From positions 2,232,001-2,296,000 of the forward strand of contig NZ_OMOR01000001.1 in assembly GCF_900302465.1 (NCBI RefSeq): 64,000 nt of DNA, read 5' to 3'. Position 1 is the first letter of the stretch, and every line of letters starts with the position of its first letter. A model generated the notes under the pieces. The model was not told the origin of the DNA, made no database searches, and saw only the letters and a list, made by a program, of their open reading frames with translations. Shown one piece after another: positions 8,357-18,149 of the stretch. The position numbers and the translations under genes are program-made. The stretch is from Ascidiaceihabitans donghaensis (GTDB lineage: Bacteria > Pseudomonadota > Alphaproteobacteria > Rhodobacterales > Rhodobacteraceae).

Positions 8357-10909
8357 TTAATACAATCCGCCGGAACTGAGCGTGCCGAAGCTGGCTTTTC
8401 CCCCCACCACGGCTTTCTTACCGGTAGAGGTCGTAACCTGCTTGGACGTCCGTTGCACCTCTTCCACCAATGGCAGATCACCGCCCATCGCAAAGCCACC
8501 GTCAAAAGACACACCAAAGGTCGGCTCTTCACCGTCTCGGAAGTATTCCGCAACTACGTTAGGGCCAGACGCGCCATCGCCAAGACGTGCGCCGGTGAAG
8601 CGATCGATGTTGATAAAGTGTCCCCCAGGCGGGACATCAAACGGGCCACCACCATATTTCTTGGTCGCTTCTTTCATAAACTCCTGAAAGACGGGTCCGC
8701 ACATGCCGCCCCCCGATGCGCCACGTCCCATAGATCGCGGTTGGTCATACCCGATGTAGCACCCTGCAACGATGTTGCTGGTGAACCCGACAAACCACAC
8801 ATCTTTGGAATCGTTGGTTGTGCCGGTTTTACCTGCCGTCGGCACTGGCAGTTTGACCGCTTTGCGGGCCGTTCCGCGTTCGACAACACCGCGCATCATC
8901 GACGTCAACTGGTAGGCCGTGATGGGGTCCATAACCCGTTCGCGGTCTGACAGGATTTGCGGCGCAAACCCCGGATCAAGGCTGGCAATACGGCAGTCAT
9001 CACAGGTGCGTTCATCGTGACGGTACACAGTTTTGCCATAGCGGTCCTGAACGCGGTCTACCAATGTCGGGCGCACGCGTTCGCCGCCATTGGCAAACAT
9101 CGCATAAGCCGCAACCATTTGGTAAAGCGTGGTTTCTTCAGATCCCAAAGCGTTTGCCAGAAAACGCCCCAGCTGATCGTAAACACCAAAGCTTTCGGCG
9201 TAGGCTGCGACTGTGTCCATGCCCACTTCTTCTGCCAAACGGATCGTCATCAAGTTTCGTGACTGTTCAATCCCGGTGCGCAAAGGTGTCGGCCCGTAAA
9301 ACTTGTTAGAGGCGTTCTTGGGGCGCCACAGCCCTTGTGGCGTATTGATTTCAATCGGCGCGTCGACCACGATCGTGGCGGGCGTGTACCCGCTATCGAG
9401 GGCTGCCGCGTAAACAAACGGTTTGAACGACGACCCCGGCTGGCGTTTGGCTTGGGTCGCACGGTTAAAGACCGAATGTTGGTAGCTGAACCCGCCTTGC
9501 ATGGAAATCACACGGCCCGTATCGACGTCCATCGCAACAAAACCACCCTGCACTTGCGGAATTTGGCGCAAGGTCCAGCGGATGAATGATCCGTCTGCAT
9601 CTGCCGTCATGCGGCGCACCAAAACAACATCACCTACGGTGAGCAAATCACCGGCCACGCGGGCTTTCTTCGCCAAAGAACCGTCTTCGCGACGTTTGCG
9701 CGCCCATTGCACGTCTTTCGCAGGCACCCAGTGCCCGTCTTCGTCCTCTTCCACACCTTCAATGCCGATACGGGCGTCGTTGTTGCCCACCTCAAGCACC
9801 ACGGCGGGGTACCACTGGTTTTCCAGGTCAACGTCACGGGCCACTTTGACATCCGCCAGGGCAGCGCGCCACACGGCTTCGTCAGACAAAGCATCTTCCG
9901 CGATGAATTTTCCCGTGCCACGCCAAACACCCTGCCCCCGGTCAAAACGCTCAAGCTGTTTGCGCAAGGCGTTGGCGGCAATGGGCTGCATTTCATTATC
10001 GATGGTCGCGCGAACACTCAGACCACCGGTGAAAAATTCACCTTCGCCAAAATCACGGGTCAATTGGCGGCGAATTTCATCGGTGAAGTAATCGCGCGGC
10101 GGCAGTTCTTTTTTGAAACTGTCAAAGTCACCGTTTTGTACCGAACGCAAAGGTTTGGCCCGTTCGCTTTCATAAACGGTTTCGGAGATATAGCCGTTCT
10201 CCATCATCTCTTTCAGCACAAAATTGCGACGCGATGTCAGGCGGTCTTTACGGCGCACCGGATGGTAGTCGGATGGCGCTTTGGGCAAGCTGGCCAGTGT
10301 CGCCGCCTCGTGCGGGGCCAATTGGCCGAGGTTCTTGTTGAAATATGTCTGGCTGGCAGCGGCCACGCCGTAGCTGTTTTGACCCAAAAAGATTTCGTTC
10401 AGGTACAATTCCAGAATCTGCTCTTTGTCTAGCGTCTCCTCAATACGGCTGGCCAGAATGATTTCCTTGATCTTCCGCTGTGCTTGACGATCACCAGACA
10501 GCAAGAAGTTCTTCATCACCTGCTGGGTAATCGTAGACGCCCCGCGCACGTCTCGACCGCGGGATTTAATCGCGTCAATTGCAGCAGCTGCGATGCCGCG
10601 CAAATCGTACCCCTCATGGGTGTAGAAATTCTTGTCTTCGGCGGACACAAATGCCTGTTTGATCAAGTCCGGGATCGTGTCGGCGGGGGCAAACAGGCGG
10701 CGTTCCTTGGCGAACTCATCAATGATCCGGCCCTGGCCCGAATAAATACGGCTGATTGTGGGCGGTGTATATTGCGCCAGAGATTCGTGGCTGGGCAAGT
10801 CCCGTCCATACATCCAGAACACCGCGCCGATGGTCAGGGCCAACATACCCAAACCCATTGTAATCGTTGTGAAAATACCGCCAAAAAACGATAAAATAAA
10901 TCGGAACAT
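8357..10909 (-). CDS. mrcA: Penicillin-binding protein 1A, bifunctional transglycosylase/transpeptidase
   Basis: Class A PBP that polymerises and crosslinks peptidoglycan in the periplasm, anchored by an N-terminal transmembrane segment (about 5-33). The GT51 glycosyltransferase domain has its catalytic Glu at E91 (SAEDKNFYTHEG) and GASTITQQVMKNFLLS at about 123-138. An OB-like insertion lies between the two domains (about 330-440), typical of Gram-negative PBP1a. The transpeptidase motifs are S493-S-F-K496, S549-R-N, and KTGTTND at about 690. The length of 850 residues is normal for the family. It is transcribed in the same direction as the murein amidase upstream and prfB downstream, though gaps of about 90-115 bases separate them. 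Confidence 0.97.
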   Translation of the reverse strand: MFRFILSFFGGIFTTITMGLGMLALTIGAVFWMYGRDLPSHESLAQYTPPTISRIYSGQGRIIDEFAKERRLFAPADTIPDLIKQAFVSAEDKNFYTHEGYDLRGIAAAAIDAIKSRGRDVRGASTITQQVMKNFLLSGDRQAQRKIKEIILASRIEETLDKEQILELYLNEIFLGQNSYGVAAASQTYFNKNLGQLAPHEAATLASLPKAPSDYHPVRRKDRLTSRRNFVLKEMMENGYISETVYESERAKPLRSVQNGDFDSFKKELPPRDYFTDEIRRQLTRDFGEGEFFTGGLSVRATIDNEMQPIAANALRKQLERFDRGQGVWRGTGKFIAEDALSDEAVWRAALADVKVARDVDLENQWYPAVVLEVGNNDARIGIEGVEEDEDGHWVPAKDVQWARKRREDGSLAKKARVAGDLLTVGDVVLVRRMTADADGSFIRWTLRQIPQVQGGFVAMDVDTGRVISMQGGFSYQHSVFNRATQAKRQPGSSFKPFVYAAALDSGYTPATIVVDAPIEINTPQGLWRPKNASNKFYGPTPLRTGIEQSRNLMTIRLAEEVGMDTVAAYAESFGVYDQLGRFLANALGSEETTLYQMVAAYAMFANGGERVRPTLVDRVQDRYGKTVYRHDERTCDDCRIASLDPGFAPQILSDRERVMDPITAYQLTSMMRGVVERGTARKAVKLPVPTAGKTGTTNDSKDVWFVGFTSNIVAGCYIGYDQPRSMGRGASGGGMCGPVFQEFMKEATKKYGGGPFDVPPGGHFINIDRFTGARLGDGASGPNVVAEYFRDGEEPTFGVSFDGGFAMGGDLPLVEEVQRTSKQVTTSTGKKAVVGGKASFGTLSSGGLY

Positions 10910-11025
10910 TGTGTCCGCGCCTCTCTGAGGTTCTGCTCTGGGGTCAACCTATACCGGAGCGCGCGATTTTGGTCAAAACACGAAGTGGTATTCAGACGGC
11001 TAAAACCCGCCCATTGGCCGATGTT

Positions 11026-12240
11026 TTACTGGCGGATCAGCGCCCGTTTCGCCAAATCATCCGCCCGCCAATCCAAGATTGATTGCGCCAACGCATTGAT
11101 CATCCCCTCGCGCCAGACAGGATCACGTAAATTTGCCAGATCGCGGGGGCTGGACAGAAAACCGACCTCAAGCAGAACAGAAGGAATATCAGCGGACTTC
11201 AACACAGAAAAACCAGCACGCCGTTGCCGTGTTTTGGCCAGTGGCTTTCCCGCAGCTTCCATACCATCCAACAGTGCTGTGGCCAAAGCGTCGTTGCGCG
11301 GATTGGTTTCCTGACGCGCCAAATCAATCAGGACACCGGCCACGGAATCATCGGCCCCGCTTAAATCAACACCGGCGATGATATCAGCGCGATTGTGTTG
11401 CGCGGCCAACTGTGCCGACGCGGCATCAGACGCTTCATCTGCAAGTGTATAGACGGTCGCCCCATGGGCTTGACCTTGACTGAGCGCGTCTGCGTGAAGC
11501 GACAGGAAAAGGTCGGCTTTTGCACGGTGCGCCATCCCGACGCGCGCGGGCAAAGAAACAAAAACATCTTCGTTGCGGGTCAAATACACATCCGCCTGCC
11601 CGGACCGCGCAAGCGTTTCTGCCAAACCACGCGCCATGGTCAGCATCAGGTCCTTTTCATTGATCCCGTCGCGCACCGCCCCCGGATCAACGCCGCCATG
11701 CCCCGGATCAATCACAATCACGAAACGATCGTCTGCTTTGGCTGTAATCTGCGGCTCTGTTGTGCTGGCTTCCCAGCGTGCGTCGGCTGGCGCACCGGCC
11801 TTGGCCGCAAATTCCTGCTTTGACGCGACTTTCAGCGCGATGCCCAACACAGCTTGCCCTGTTTGTGCATCGACAGGCAATCCAATCTCGCTGGGCAGCA
11901 TCGGTTCCGCCAGATCAAGCACCAAACGGGACCAGCCCTGTTTGAATGGCCCAAAGCGCACCTGCGTGATCCGCCCGGGTTCCTTTAGAATATCGGACGC
12001 CTCAACGCCGGCCCAATTGGCATCTTGGAAATCCACAACCAAACGCGGCGGATCCGCCAGATGGAACACCCGAAACGGCACCCCTTGACTGAGATGCAAT
12101 GTCAGTTGCGTCTTGCCGAACCATCCATCTTCTATGCTGCTTTTGGTGCCATCCACACGGGCCACAGCACTTAGGCTTTGCGCGGCCGCAGGACCGCACA
12201 GCATCGCCAACACGCAAGTTGCCTTCAGAAAGTTCCACAT
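11026..12240 (-). CDS. amiC: N-acetylmuramoyl-L-alanine amidase with AMIN domain
   Basis: Periplasmic zinc amidase that cleaves the peptide stem from murein glycan strands, acting in daughter-cell separation. The ATG at 12240 gives a clean signal peptide, MWNFLKATCVLAMLCGPAAA, with cleavage near residue 20; an upstream in-frame start at 12270 would bury it. An AMIN domain (septal targeting) is at about 45-140 (VPFRVFHLADPPRLVVDF). The Amidase_3 domain begins at VIVIDPGHGGVDPGA (first zinc His), continues with NEKDLML (Glu) and LFLSLHADAL (second His), and ends with VLLEVGFLSSPRD (catalytic Glu). The total of 404 residues fits AmiC-type enzymes. It lies next to the PBP1a gene on the same strand. 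The exact ami symbol is by analogy. Confidence 0.94.
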   Translation of the reverse strand: MWNFLKATCVLAMLCGPAAAQSLSAVARVDGTKSSIEDGWFGKTQLTLHLSQGVPFRVFHLADPPRLVVDFQDANWAGVEASDILKEPGRITQVRFGPFKQGWSRLVLDLAEPMLPSEIGLPVDAQTGQAVLGIALKVASKQEFAAKAGAPADARWEASTTEPQITAKADDRFVIVIDPGHGGVDPGAVRDGINEKDLMLTMARGLAETLARSGQADVYLTRNEDVFVSLPARVGMAHRAKADLFLSLHADALSQGQAHGATVYTLADEASDAASAQLAAQHNRADIIAGVDLSGADDSVAGVLIDLARQETNPRNDALATALLDGMEAAGKPLAKTRQRRAGFSVLKSADIPSVLLEVGFLSSPRDLANLRDPVWREGMINALAQSILDWRADDLAKRALIRQ

Positions 12241-12290
12241 ACCGCTCTGCCTCTGTTGGGCGTTTGGCACATCTTACGCCAGATTTTACG

Positions 12291-13442
12291 TCAAGCGAAG
12301 CCCCGACGGACCATAAACGCCTGCAATCTGGCCAAACCTTCCGTGATGTCCTGAGAACTGCGCGCATATGAAAACCGCAAAGTTTTATGACCACGCACCG
12401 GGTCAAAATCCAGTCCCGGTGTGACAGCAACCCCTGCTTCGCTTAAGATGTCGGCCGCAAAGCTGCGGCTGTCTTCGGTGAATTCAGAGACATCCGCATA
12501 GACATAAAAAGCGCCATCCGGCGGCGCGAATTTTGCAAACCCGGCCTTTGGCAGTCCGTCCAACATAAAGGCGCGGTTGGCTCGGTAAACATCCATGTTC
12601 GCTTCAAGCTCATCTTTGGCGTCCATCGCCGCCAATGCAGCGACCTGACTGGCATGCGGCGCACAGATAAACATGTTTTGCGCAATACGTTCTACCACAC
12701 GCACGTGATCTTCAGGCACAACCATCCAGCCGATGCGCCAGCCGGTCATACTGAAGTACTTTGAAAAAGAATTGATGACGTAACACTCATCCGTGATGCT
12801 CAAGGCCGTTACGGCTTTGGCTTCATATTCAATACCGTGGTAAATTTCGTCAGAAATCACCGAGGCCCCTTGGGCTTGCGCACCTTCAATTAGCTTTGTC
12901 ATCGCAGATGTATCAAGCATTGTGCCGCTTGGATTGGCGGGACTTGCAAAGAGCAAACCCTGCAAATCACTATTTGCAAAGTCACCTGCTGTGGGTTGCA
13001 AACGGTTTTCAGAAGATGTTTGCAAATCCACCGGTGTCAGCCCCAAAGCATGTAAAATTTGGCGGTAGCTGGGATACCCCGGTGCCCCGATCCCGACGCG
13101 GTCGCCACTGTCAAACAGTGCTGTGAAGGCCAAAATGAATCCGCCGGACGACCCGGACGTGACAACCACGCGGTTCGGATCCAGATCAATACCGTGCCAA
13201 TCACCATACATCTTTGCAATTCGCTGGCGCAGCGCAGGCAGACCAAGCGCCACAGTATACCCCAAAGGCCCGTCAGCCATCGCCTGCGCCAAAGTGCGCG
13301 TTGCTGCCTTGGGCGCACCGGTTCCGGGCTGGCCCACTTCCATATGGATAATATGGCGGCCTTCCGCTTCTGCACGCCGCGCAGCCTCCATAACATCCAT
13401 CACAATAAAGGGATCGACCTTTGAGCGGGTTGAAACTCTCAT
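12291..13442 (-). CDS. Class I/II pyridoxal-phosphate aminotransferase
   Basis: Fold-type I aminotransferase of 383 residues. The PLP Schiff-base lysine is K228 in NSFSKYFSMTGWRIGW, with SDEIYHGIEY (Asp and Tyr contacting PLP) and SPANPSGTM upstream. Arg in the C-terminal LRFSYARS binds the substrate carboxylate. The ATG at 13442 is preceded by a strong AGGAAGGA ribosome site, so it is preferred over the in-frame ATG at 13466. Family knowledge suggests an aspartate- or aromatic-type aminotransferase, but the amino donor cannot be told from sequence. It is divergent from the M48 protease with start codons only 23 bases apart, so the two promoters must overlap the coding regions. Confidence 0.92.
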   Translation of the reverse strand: MRVSTRSKVDPFIVMDVMEAARRAEAEGRHIIHMEVGQPGTGAPKAATRTLAQAMADGPLGYTVALGLPALRQRIAKMYGDWHGIDLDPNRVVVTSGSSGGFILAFTALFDSGDRVGIGAPGYPSYRQILHALGLTPVDLQTSSENRLQPTAGDFANSDLQGLLFASPANPSGTMLDTSAMTKLIEGAQAQGASVISDEIYHGIEYEAKAVTALSITDECYVINSFSKYFSMTGWRIGWMVVPEDHVRVVERIAQNMFICAPHASQVAALAAMDAKDELEANMDVYRANRAFMLDGLPKAGFAKFAPPDGAFYVYADVSEFTEDSRSFAADILSEAGVAVTPGLDFDPVRGHKTLRFSYARSSQDITEGLARLQAFMVRRGFA

Positions 13443-13464
13443 GATATTCCTTCCTAGTGTGTCC

Positions 13465-14826
13465 ATGTCCTTTCACAGCGTCCTTGCACACCCGTCAACA
13501 CCTGCCCGCCTGATTGGTCGGGCAATGGCTTTGTTTTTTGCGATGTGTCTGGCGGTTCTTCCCGCATCCGCCACAAGCCTGCTGCGCGATGCGGACATCG
13601 AATACGGCCTAAAGCAAATCGCAACGCCTATTTTGCGGGCCGCGGGGCTAAGCCCGCATAGGGTGAAAATCCTGATTGTGAACGATTCCACGTTGAATGC
13701 ATTTGTCGTGAACAACAGTGCGATTTTCATCCACTCGGGCCTTATCAACAAAATGACAAACGCCGAAATGCTGCAAGGCGTGATTGCGCATGAGGCGGCC
13801 CATATCACAAACGGGCACATCACACGCCGCATCACCAATTTGGGCGCATCACGCACAGCTGCCGGTTTGGGTTTGGCACTGGCCGCCATTGCTGCAGCCG
13901 CCGGTGGGGCCGAAGCCGCCACAGGCATCGCGTTGGGGACACAAAGCGCGGCACAACGTGCCTTTTTAAGCCACACGCGCGCCGAAGAAGCATCCGCAGA
14001 TCAAACCGGCGTACGCTACATGCGCAGCGCAGGCGTCAATCCCAAAGGGCTGTTGGACACTTTGGATATTTTCCGCGGCAAAGAGCTGTTGAGCGCATCA
14101 CGTCAGGACCCGTATCTGCGCAGCCACCCTTTGTCGCGTGACCGTATTCGTGCTTTGGAAGCCTATGTTGCAGCCAACAAAACCGCGACCAAAGACCAGA
14201 ATGCCAGCTATTGGTTTGCACGGGTCAAAGGCAAACTTACCGCCTTTCAACGCGCCCCGAAATGGACACTGCGCCGAGCGGGTGAAAGCGGTTACGCGGA
14301 TGTGAAGCTGATGCGCCAGGCTGTGGCGTACCACCGGACATCCAAAACCAAAAAAGCTGTGAAAACGATCAATCAAGCGATTGCACAACGGCCGAAAGAT
14401 GCATTTTTGTATGACCTCAAAGGGCAAATCTTGATGGAATCCCGTCAATTTGCAGCAGCCCAAAACGCTTATGCACAGGCCGTACGTCTCGCCCCGCGTG
14501 ATGCGCTGATCTTGTCGGGATATGGCCGCGCATTGCTGGTGCGGGGCGACATCAACGCTGCACGCACAACATTGGAAAAAGCCAGGTCAATCGATTTTCG
14601 GGACGGCATCATGTTGCGCGATTTGTCCGTGGCCTACGCCAAATCAAAACAACCCGGCATGGCCGCTTTGGTGACAGCCGAACGCTATGCCCTGACGGGC
14701 CGACTGAAAGACGCAGGTATTCACGCCAAACGCGCATCGGATCTATTGCCGCAAGGCAGTGGCCCTTGGCAACGGGCGCAAGATGTGTTGATTGCCACCA
14801 AACGCGCCGCAAAAAAACGGAGATAA
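13465..14826 (+). CDS. M48-family zinc metalloprotease with C-terminal TPR repeats (BepA-like)
   Basis: Periplasmic metalloprotease resembling BepA/YfgC, which works in outer-membrane protein quality control and LptD assembly. An N-terminal signal segment MALFFAMCLAVLPASATS ends near residue 38. The zinc site is H109-E110-A-A-H113 (GVIAHEAAHITNGH), with a third ligand Glu in TRAEEASADQTGV. A glycine/alanine-rich hydrophobic stretch (about 132-160) lies between them. The C-terminal half (about 280-450) contains TPR-like helices: AVKTINQAIAQRPKDAFLYD, AAAQNAYAQAVRLAPRDALI, AARTTLEKARSI. The start at 13465 gives 453 residues; an ATG at 13525 would place the signal peptide at the very N-terminus and is a reasonable alternative. 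It is followed after 4 bases by a DsbA-like gene. Confidence 0.92.
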   Translation: MSFHSVLAHPSTPARLIGRAMALFFAMCLAVLPASATSLLRDADIEYGLKQIATPILRAAGLSPHRVKILIVNDSTLNAFVVNNSAIFIHSGLINKMTNAEMLQGVIAHEAAHITNGHITRRITNLGASRTAAGLGLALAAIAAAAGGAEAATGIALGTQSAAQRAFLSHTRAEEASADQTGVRYMRSAGVNPKGLLDTLDIFRGKELLSASRQDPYLRSHPLSRDRIRALEAYVAANKTATKDQNASYWFARVKGKLTAFQRAPKWTLRRAGESGYADVKLMRQAVAYHRTSKTKKAVKTINQAIAQRPKDAFLYDLKGQILMESRQFAAAQNAYAQAVRLAPRDALILSGYGRALLVRGDINAARTTLEKARSIDFRDGIMLRDLSVAYAKSKQPGMAALVTAERYALTGRLKDAGIHAKRASDLLPQGSGPWQRAQDVLIATKRAAKKRR

Positions 14827-14830
14827 CCCA

Positions 14831-15580
14831 ATGTCCTTGCACCATACTTTGACCGCAGCCGCCGTTGCAGGGCTTTTTGCCATGCCTGCTGCCGCGCTCG
14901 ATTTGACCAAAATGTCCGCAGAAGAACGTTCTATTTTCCGCCAAGAGGTTCGCTCCTATTTGATGGACAATCCGGAAGTGATTATGGAAGCGGTCAATGT
15001 TCTGGAAGAACGCCAGCAGCAAGCGCAGGTGCAAGCAGATCTGAGCATGGTCACAGACAATGCCGACGAGATTTTCAACGACGGGTTTTCCTATGTTGGC
15101 GGCAATCCCGATGGCGATATCACATTGGTTGAGTTTCTGGATTATCGATGCGGGTATTGCAAACGCGCCCATGGCGAAGTGTCCAAGCTGTTGGAAACAG
15201 ACGGAAACATTCGTCTGATCGTAAAAGAATTTCCTATCCTTGGGGAACAGTCAGTTCTAGCATCGCGGTTTGCTGTGGCCACAAAACAGGTTGCTGGTGG
15301 TGAAAGCTACAAGGCCCTGAACGATGCATTGATGACTGTAAACGGGGACGTATCTTTGCCGATGTTGCGCCGCTTGGGCACAACTTTGGGCTTGGACACC
15401 GCAGCGATCGAAGCCCGAATGGACAGCGCAGACGTGACGGAGGAAATCACCCGCACACGCGCTTTGGCCCAAAAACTGCGCATTACCGGCACGCCGACCT
15501 TTGTTGTGCATGACGAAATGCTGCGCGGCTATCTGCCTTACGACCAGATGATGGAAATGATCAAAGAAAAGCGCGGCTAA
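14831..15580 (+). CDS. DsbA-family thiol-disulfide oxidoreductase
   Basis: Periplasmic thioredoxin-fold protein of 249 residues. The signal peptide MSLHHTLTAAAVAGLFAMPA ends near AAALD. A short helical segment follows at about 25-70, then the thioredoxin fold: LVEFLDYRCGYCKRAHGE with the redox pair C107-G-Y-C110, and the cis-Pro loop ITGTPTFVV at about 222-230. The N-terminal extension before the Trx domain resembles the Com1/ScsC-type DsbA group. The start was chosen at 14831 because GGAGAT lies just upstream, overlapping the stop of the M48 protease. Pairing with a BepA-like protease suggests a shared role in envelope protein folding; that is inference. Confidence 0.92.
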   Translation: MSLHHTLTAAAVAGLFAMPAAALDLTKMSAEERSIFRQEVRSYLMDNPEVIMEAVNVLEERQQQAQVQADLSMVTDNADEIFNDGFSYVGGNPDGDITLVEFLDYRCGYCKRAHGEVSKLLETDGNIRLIVKEFPILGEQSVLASRFAVATKQVAGGESYKALNDALMTVNGDVSLPMLRRLGTTLGLDTAAIEARMDSADVTEEITRTRALAQKLRITGTPTFVVHDEMLRGYLPYDQMMEMIKEKRG

Positions 15581-15613
15581 GGCCCACCTTTTCCAACGAT
15601 TTTATAATGGGCG

Positions 15614-16912
15614 TCAGGACGTGGGGAAAAACGCAGGAAAATTCAACACCACTTGAGTTCCACGTCCGACCTTTGAGGTCAGATGAAGCTGCCCGCCGGA
15701 CTGTTCGACAAAGCCCTTGGCCATCGACAAGCCAAGTCCGGATCCCTTACCGACCGGTTTGGTCGTGAAATAGGGATCAAACACCTGTGGCAAAATACTC
15801 GGTTCAATCCCGGTTCCCTTGTCTGCGATTTTTATGCTGAGCGTGCGGTTTTTTAGCGCATAACTGGGTTCGGCGTGGAACTTTATCGTGCCGCCATCGA
15901 CCATCGCGTCCCTTGCGTTCAAAATTAGGTTCATCAAAACCGCTTGCAGTTTTGCCAAATCCACATCAATCAACGGGGTATCCTTAGAGATGTGGAATTC
16001 CAAATTATGCTTTTCGCCCAATAGCCTCATAATAAGCGGTTTCACATCCTTCACAATCTGATCGATGCTTGCGGGCTCCGGCAACAGTTGTGATTTTCTG
16101 GAAAAAGCCAAAAGTTGACCAGTCAAATCAGCCCCACGCCGTGCGGCCCTTTCCGCTTCGCGCAGAAGTTCTTTACGTTCCGCGACCTCTGTTACTTCGC
16201 CGTGCAGTTGTAGATTTCCGATAACGACGGTCAACAAGTTATTGAAATCATGGGCAACCCCACCGACCAGCTGGCCAATGGCCCGTTGCCTGTCGGCTTC
16301 TTTTTCGCCGCGACGAAGCTGCAACAGCTTCCCACGAAATCTGGCAATCCCGCTGATAGATTGAATGTGATACAAAAAAAGCGCCAAAAACGAAATGCTG
16401 AACACAGCCAACGTCGCGCCATCGGTGCCACGCATAAATTCGATCATCAGCATGGCCACCCCCGACAGGAAAATCACACAAATATCCATGATCAAGAAAT
16501 AGCTCTCCACCGCTCTGGGAGAGATCGCATTCAGCATTGCCGCAAACCACAACATCATACCTAATGACTGCGCGATACGCCCGTCAAAGGACCACAGCAA
16601 AACCGCACAGCTGAGAAACATGGCGTGTGTGATCAATGACAATATCAACAAGCCAGCCAGATGCCCTGTGCCAACTTTGCGAGGCGCTTTCGCAATGAGA
16701 CGGAAATACACCGACAAAGCCACCAGATAGGCTGCCATGATGTACGAAAACAAAGGCGCACTTAACCACCACGACAATTGCAGCGCCAGTGGGATCAATA
16801 ACGCGATACGCAGCCGCACTTCCATATTCGAAAAACTGTCAATGATTTTGACGCCCGACAAATCGTATCGCCTTCGGTCTTTCACTGCAGTGTTCTTCAA
16901 ATGATGGCCCAA
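15614..16912 (-). CDS. Membrane sensor histidine kinase, no receiver domain
   Basis: The product is 432 residues. Roughly six hydrophobic segments occupy about 33-185 (for example MEVRLRIALLIPLALQLSWW and FSISFLALFLYHIQ), with no large periplasmic loop, so it probably senses through the membrane domain. The kinase core has its phospho-accepting His at H221 in LVGGVAHDFNNLLTVV, an N-box MNLILNARDAM, the G1 box DKGTGI, the F-box FDPYFTTKP and the G2 box GKGSGLGLSMAKG. The H-box VAHDFNNLL is of the NtrB-like class. No response regulator is adjacent. It is convergent with the DsbA-like gene and lies 33 bases upstream of the ispG stop on the same strand. Confidence 0.93.
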   Translation of the reverse strand: MGHHLKNTAVKDRRRYDLSGVKIIDSFSNMEVRLRIALLIPLALQLSWWLSAPLFSYIMAAYLVALSVYFRLIAKAPRKVGTGHLAGLLILSLITHAMFLSCAVLLWSFDGRIAQSLGMMLWFAAMLNAISPRAVESYFLIMDICVIFLSGVAMLMIEFMRGTDGATLAVFSISFLALFLYHIQSISGIARFRGKLLQLRRGEKEADRQRAIGQLVGGVAHDFNNLLTVVIGNLQLHGEVTEVAERKELLREAERAARRGADLTGQLLAFSRKSQLLPEPASIDQIVKDVKPLIMRLLGEKHNLEFHISKDTPLIDVDLAKLQAVLMNLILNARDAMVDGGTIKFHAEPSYALKNRTLSIKIADKGTGIEPSILPQVFDPYFTTKPVGKGSGLGLSMAKGFVEQSGGQLHLTSKVGRGTQVVLNFPAFFPTS

Positions 16913-16945
16913 TCCTTGTGGTCTAAGTTGCGGATCGCCCGTCTG

Positions 16946-18073
16946 TTACTCTGCTGCCGTATCCAGTGCAGCCTGCTCAATTGCGGCGGCTTTGGTTTCG
17001 ACCTGTTCGACAATATGCTCAATCATTGCGTCATTGCCCAGCTTATGGCTTTGTTTGCCCGCAAGATAGACCATTCCAGCACCGTTGCCGCCGCCCGTAA
17101 ACCCGACATCTGTCATCAAAGCTTCGCCCGGCCCGTTCACAACGCAGCCGATGATCGACAAAGACATTGGCGTTTTGATATGAGCCAAACGGTCTTCCAA
17201 AATCTCAACGGTTTTTATCACGTCAAACCCCTGACGCGCACAAGAAGGGCAACTGATAATGTTCACACCGCGATGCCGCAGTCCCAATGATTTGAGAATT
17301 TCATAACCAACCTTCACCTCTTCCACAGGGTCCGCAGACAGCGATACCCGGATCGTGTCGCCGATCCCCATCCACAACAGGTTGCCCAAACCGATGGCAG
17401 ATTTGATGGTGCCAGATGTCAGCCCCCCTGCTTCTGTAATGCCAAGATGGATCGGTGCATCGGTGGCTTCCGCCAATTGTTGGTAGGCGGCCGCGGCCAT
17501 GAACACGTCCGAGGCCTTGCAACTGATTTTGAAATTGTGAAAATCGTTGTCTTGCAAGATTTTGATGTGATCCAGACCACTTTCGACCATCGCATCCGGA
17601 CAAGGTTCGCCGTATTTGTCCAACAAGTGTTTCTCAAGCGATCCTGCGTTGACGCCGATACGGATCGAACAGTTGTGGTCACGCGCGGCTTTGATCACCT
17701 CTTTTACACGCTTTTCATCGCCGATGTTGCCGGGATTGATGCGCAGACACGCGGCCCCTGCCTGAGCGGCTTCAATCCCGCGTTTATAGTGAAAATGGAT
17801 GTCCGCCACCAAAGGCACCGGCGATTCACGTACAATTTCTTTCATCGCTTGGGATGACGCTTCGTCGGGCACTGAAACACGCACAATGTCTGCGCCAGCC
17901 TCGGCCGCTGCCTGAATTTGGGCAATCGTCGCCTTGGCATCCGTGGTCAAAGTGTTGGTCATCGTCTGCACAGTGATCGGAGCATCGCCCCCCACAGGCA
18001 CATTGCCCACCATGATCTGCCGGCTTTTGCGCCGGTAGATATTGCGCCAAGGACGAATGTGGTTCAGCGACAT
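16946..18073 (-). CDS. ispG: 4-hydroxy-3-methylbut-2-en-1-yl diphosphate synthase
   Basis: Penultimate step of the non-mevalonate (MEP) isoprenoid pathway, converting MEcPP to HMBPP with a [4Fe-4S] cluster. The product is 375 residues. The cluster ligands are C275 and C278 ([13 protein letters not shown]), C310 ([11 protein letters not shown]) and E317. The N-terminal TIM-barrel begins with [19 protein letters not shown], and [14 protein letters not shown] binds the diphosphate. This is the shorter bacterial form without the plant or Chlamydia-type insert. It sits directly downstream of the RodZ-like gene on the same strand (76-base gap), an arrangement frequent in proteobacteria. Confidence 0.98.
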   Translation of the reverse strand: MSLNHIRPWRNIYRRKSRQIMVGNVPVGGDAPITVQTMTNTLTTDAKATIAQIQAAAEAGADIVRVSVPDEASSQAMKEIVRESPVPLVADIHFHYKRGIEAAQAGAACLRINPGNIGDEKRVKEVIKAARDHNCSIRIGVNAGSLEKHLLDKYGEPCPDAMVESGLDHIKILQDNDFHNFKISCKASDVFMAAAAYQQLAEATDAPIHLGITEAGGLTSGTIKSAIGLGNLLWMGIGDTIRVSLSADPVEEVKVGYEILKSLGLRHRGVNIISCPSCARQGFDVIKTVEILEDRLAHIKTPMSLSIIGCVVNGPGEALMTDVGFTGGGNGAGMVYLAGKQSHKLGNDAMIEHIVEQVETKAAAIEQAALDTAAE

Positions 18074-18149
18074 TTCAGTCTCCGCAAGAAGGATAATCTG
18101 TAATGTAAGGTAGACAGTTTAGAACAGCGTCACAAGGACCCGCAGCAGA

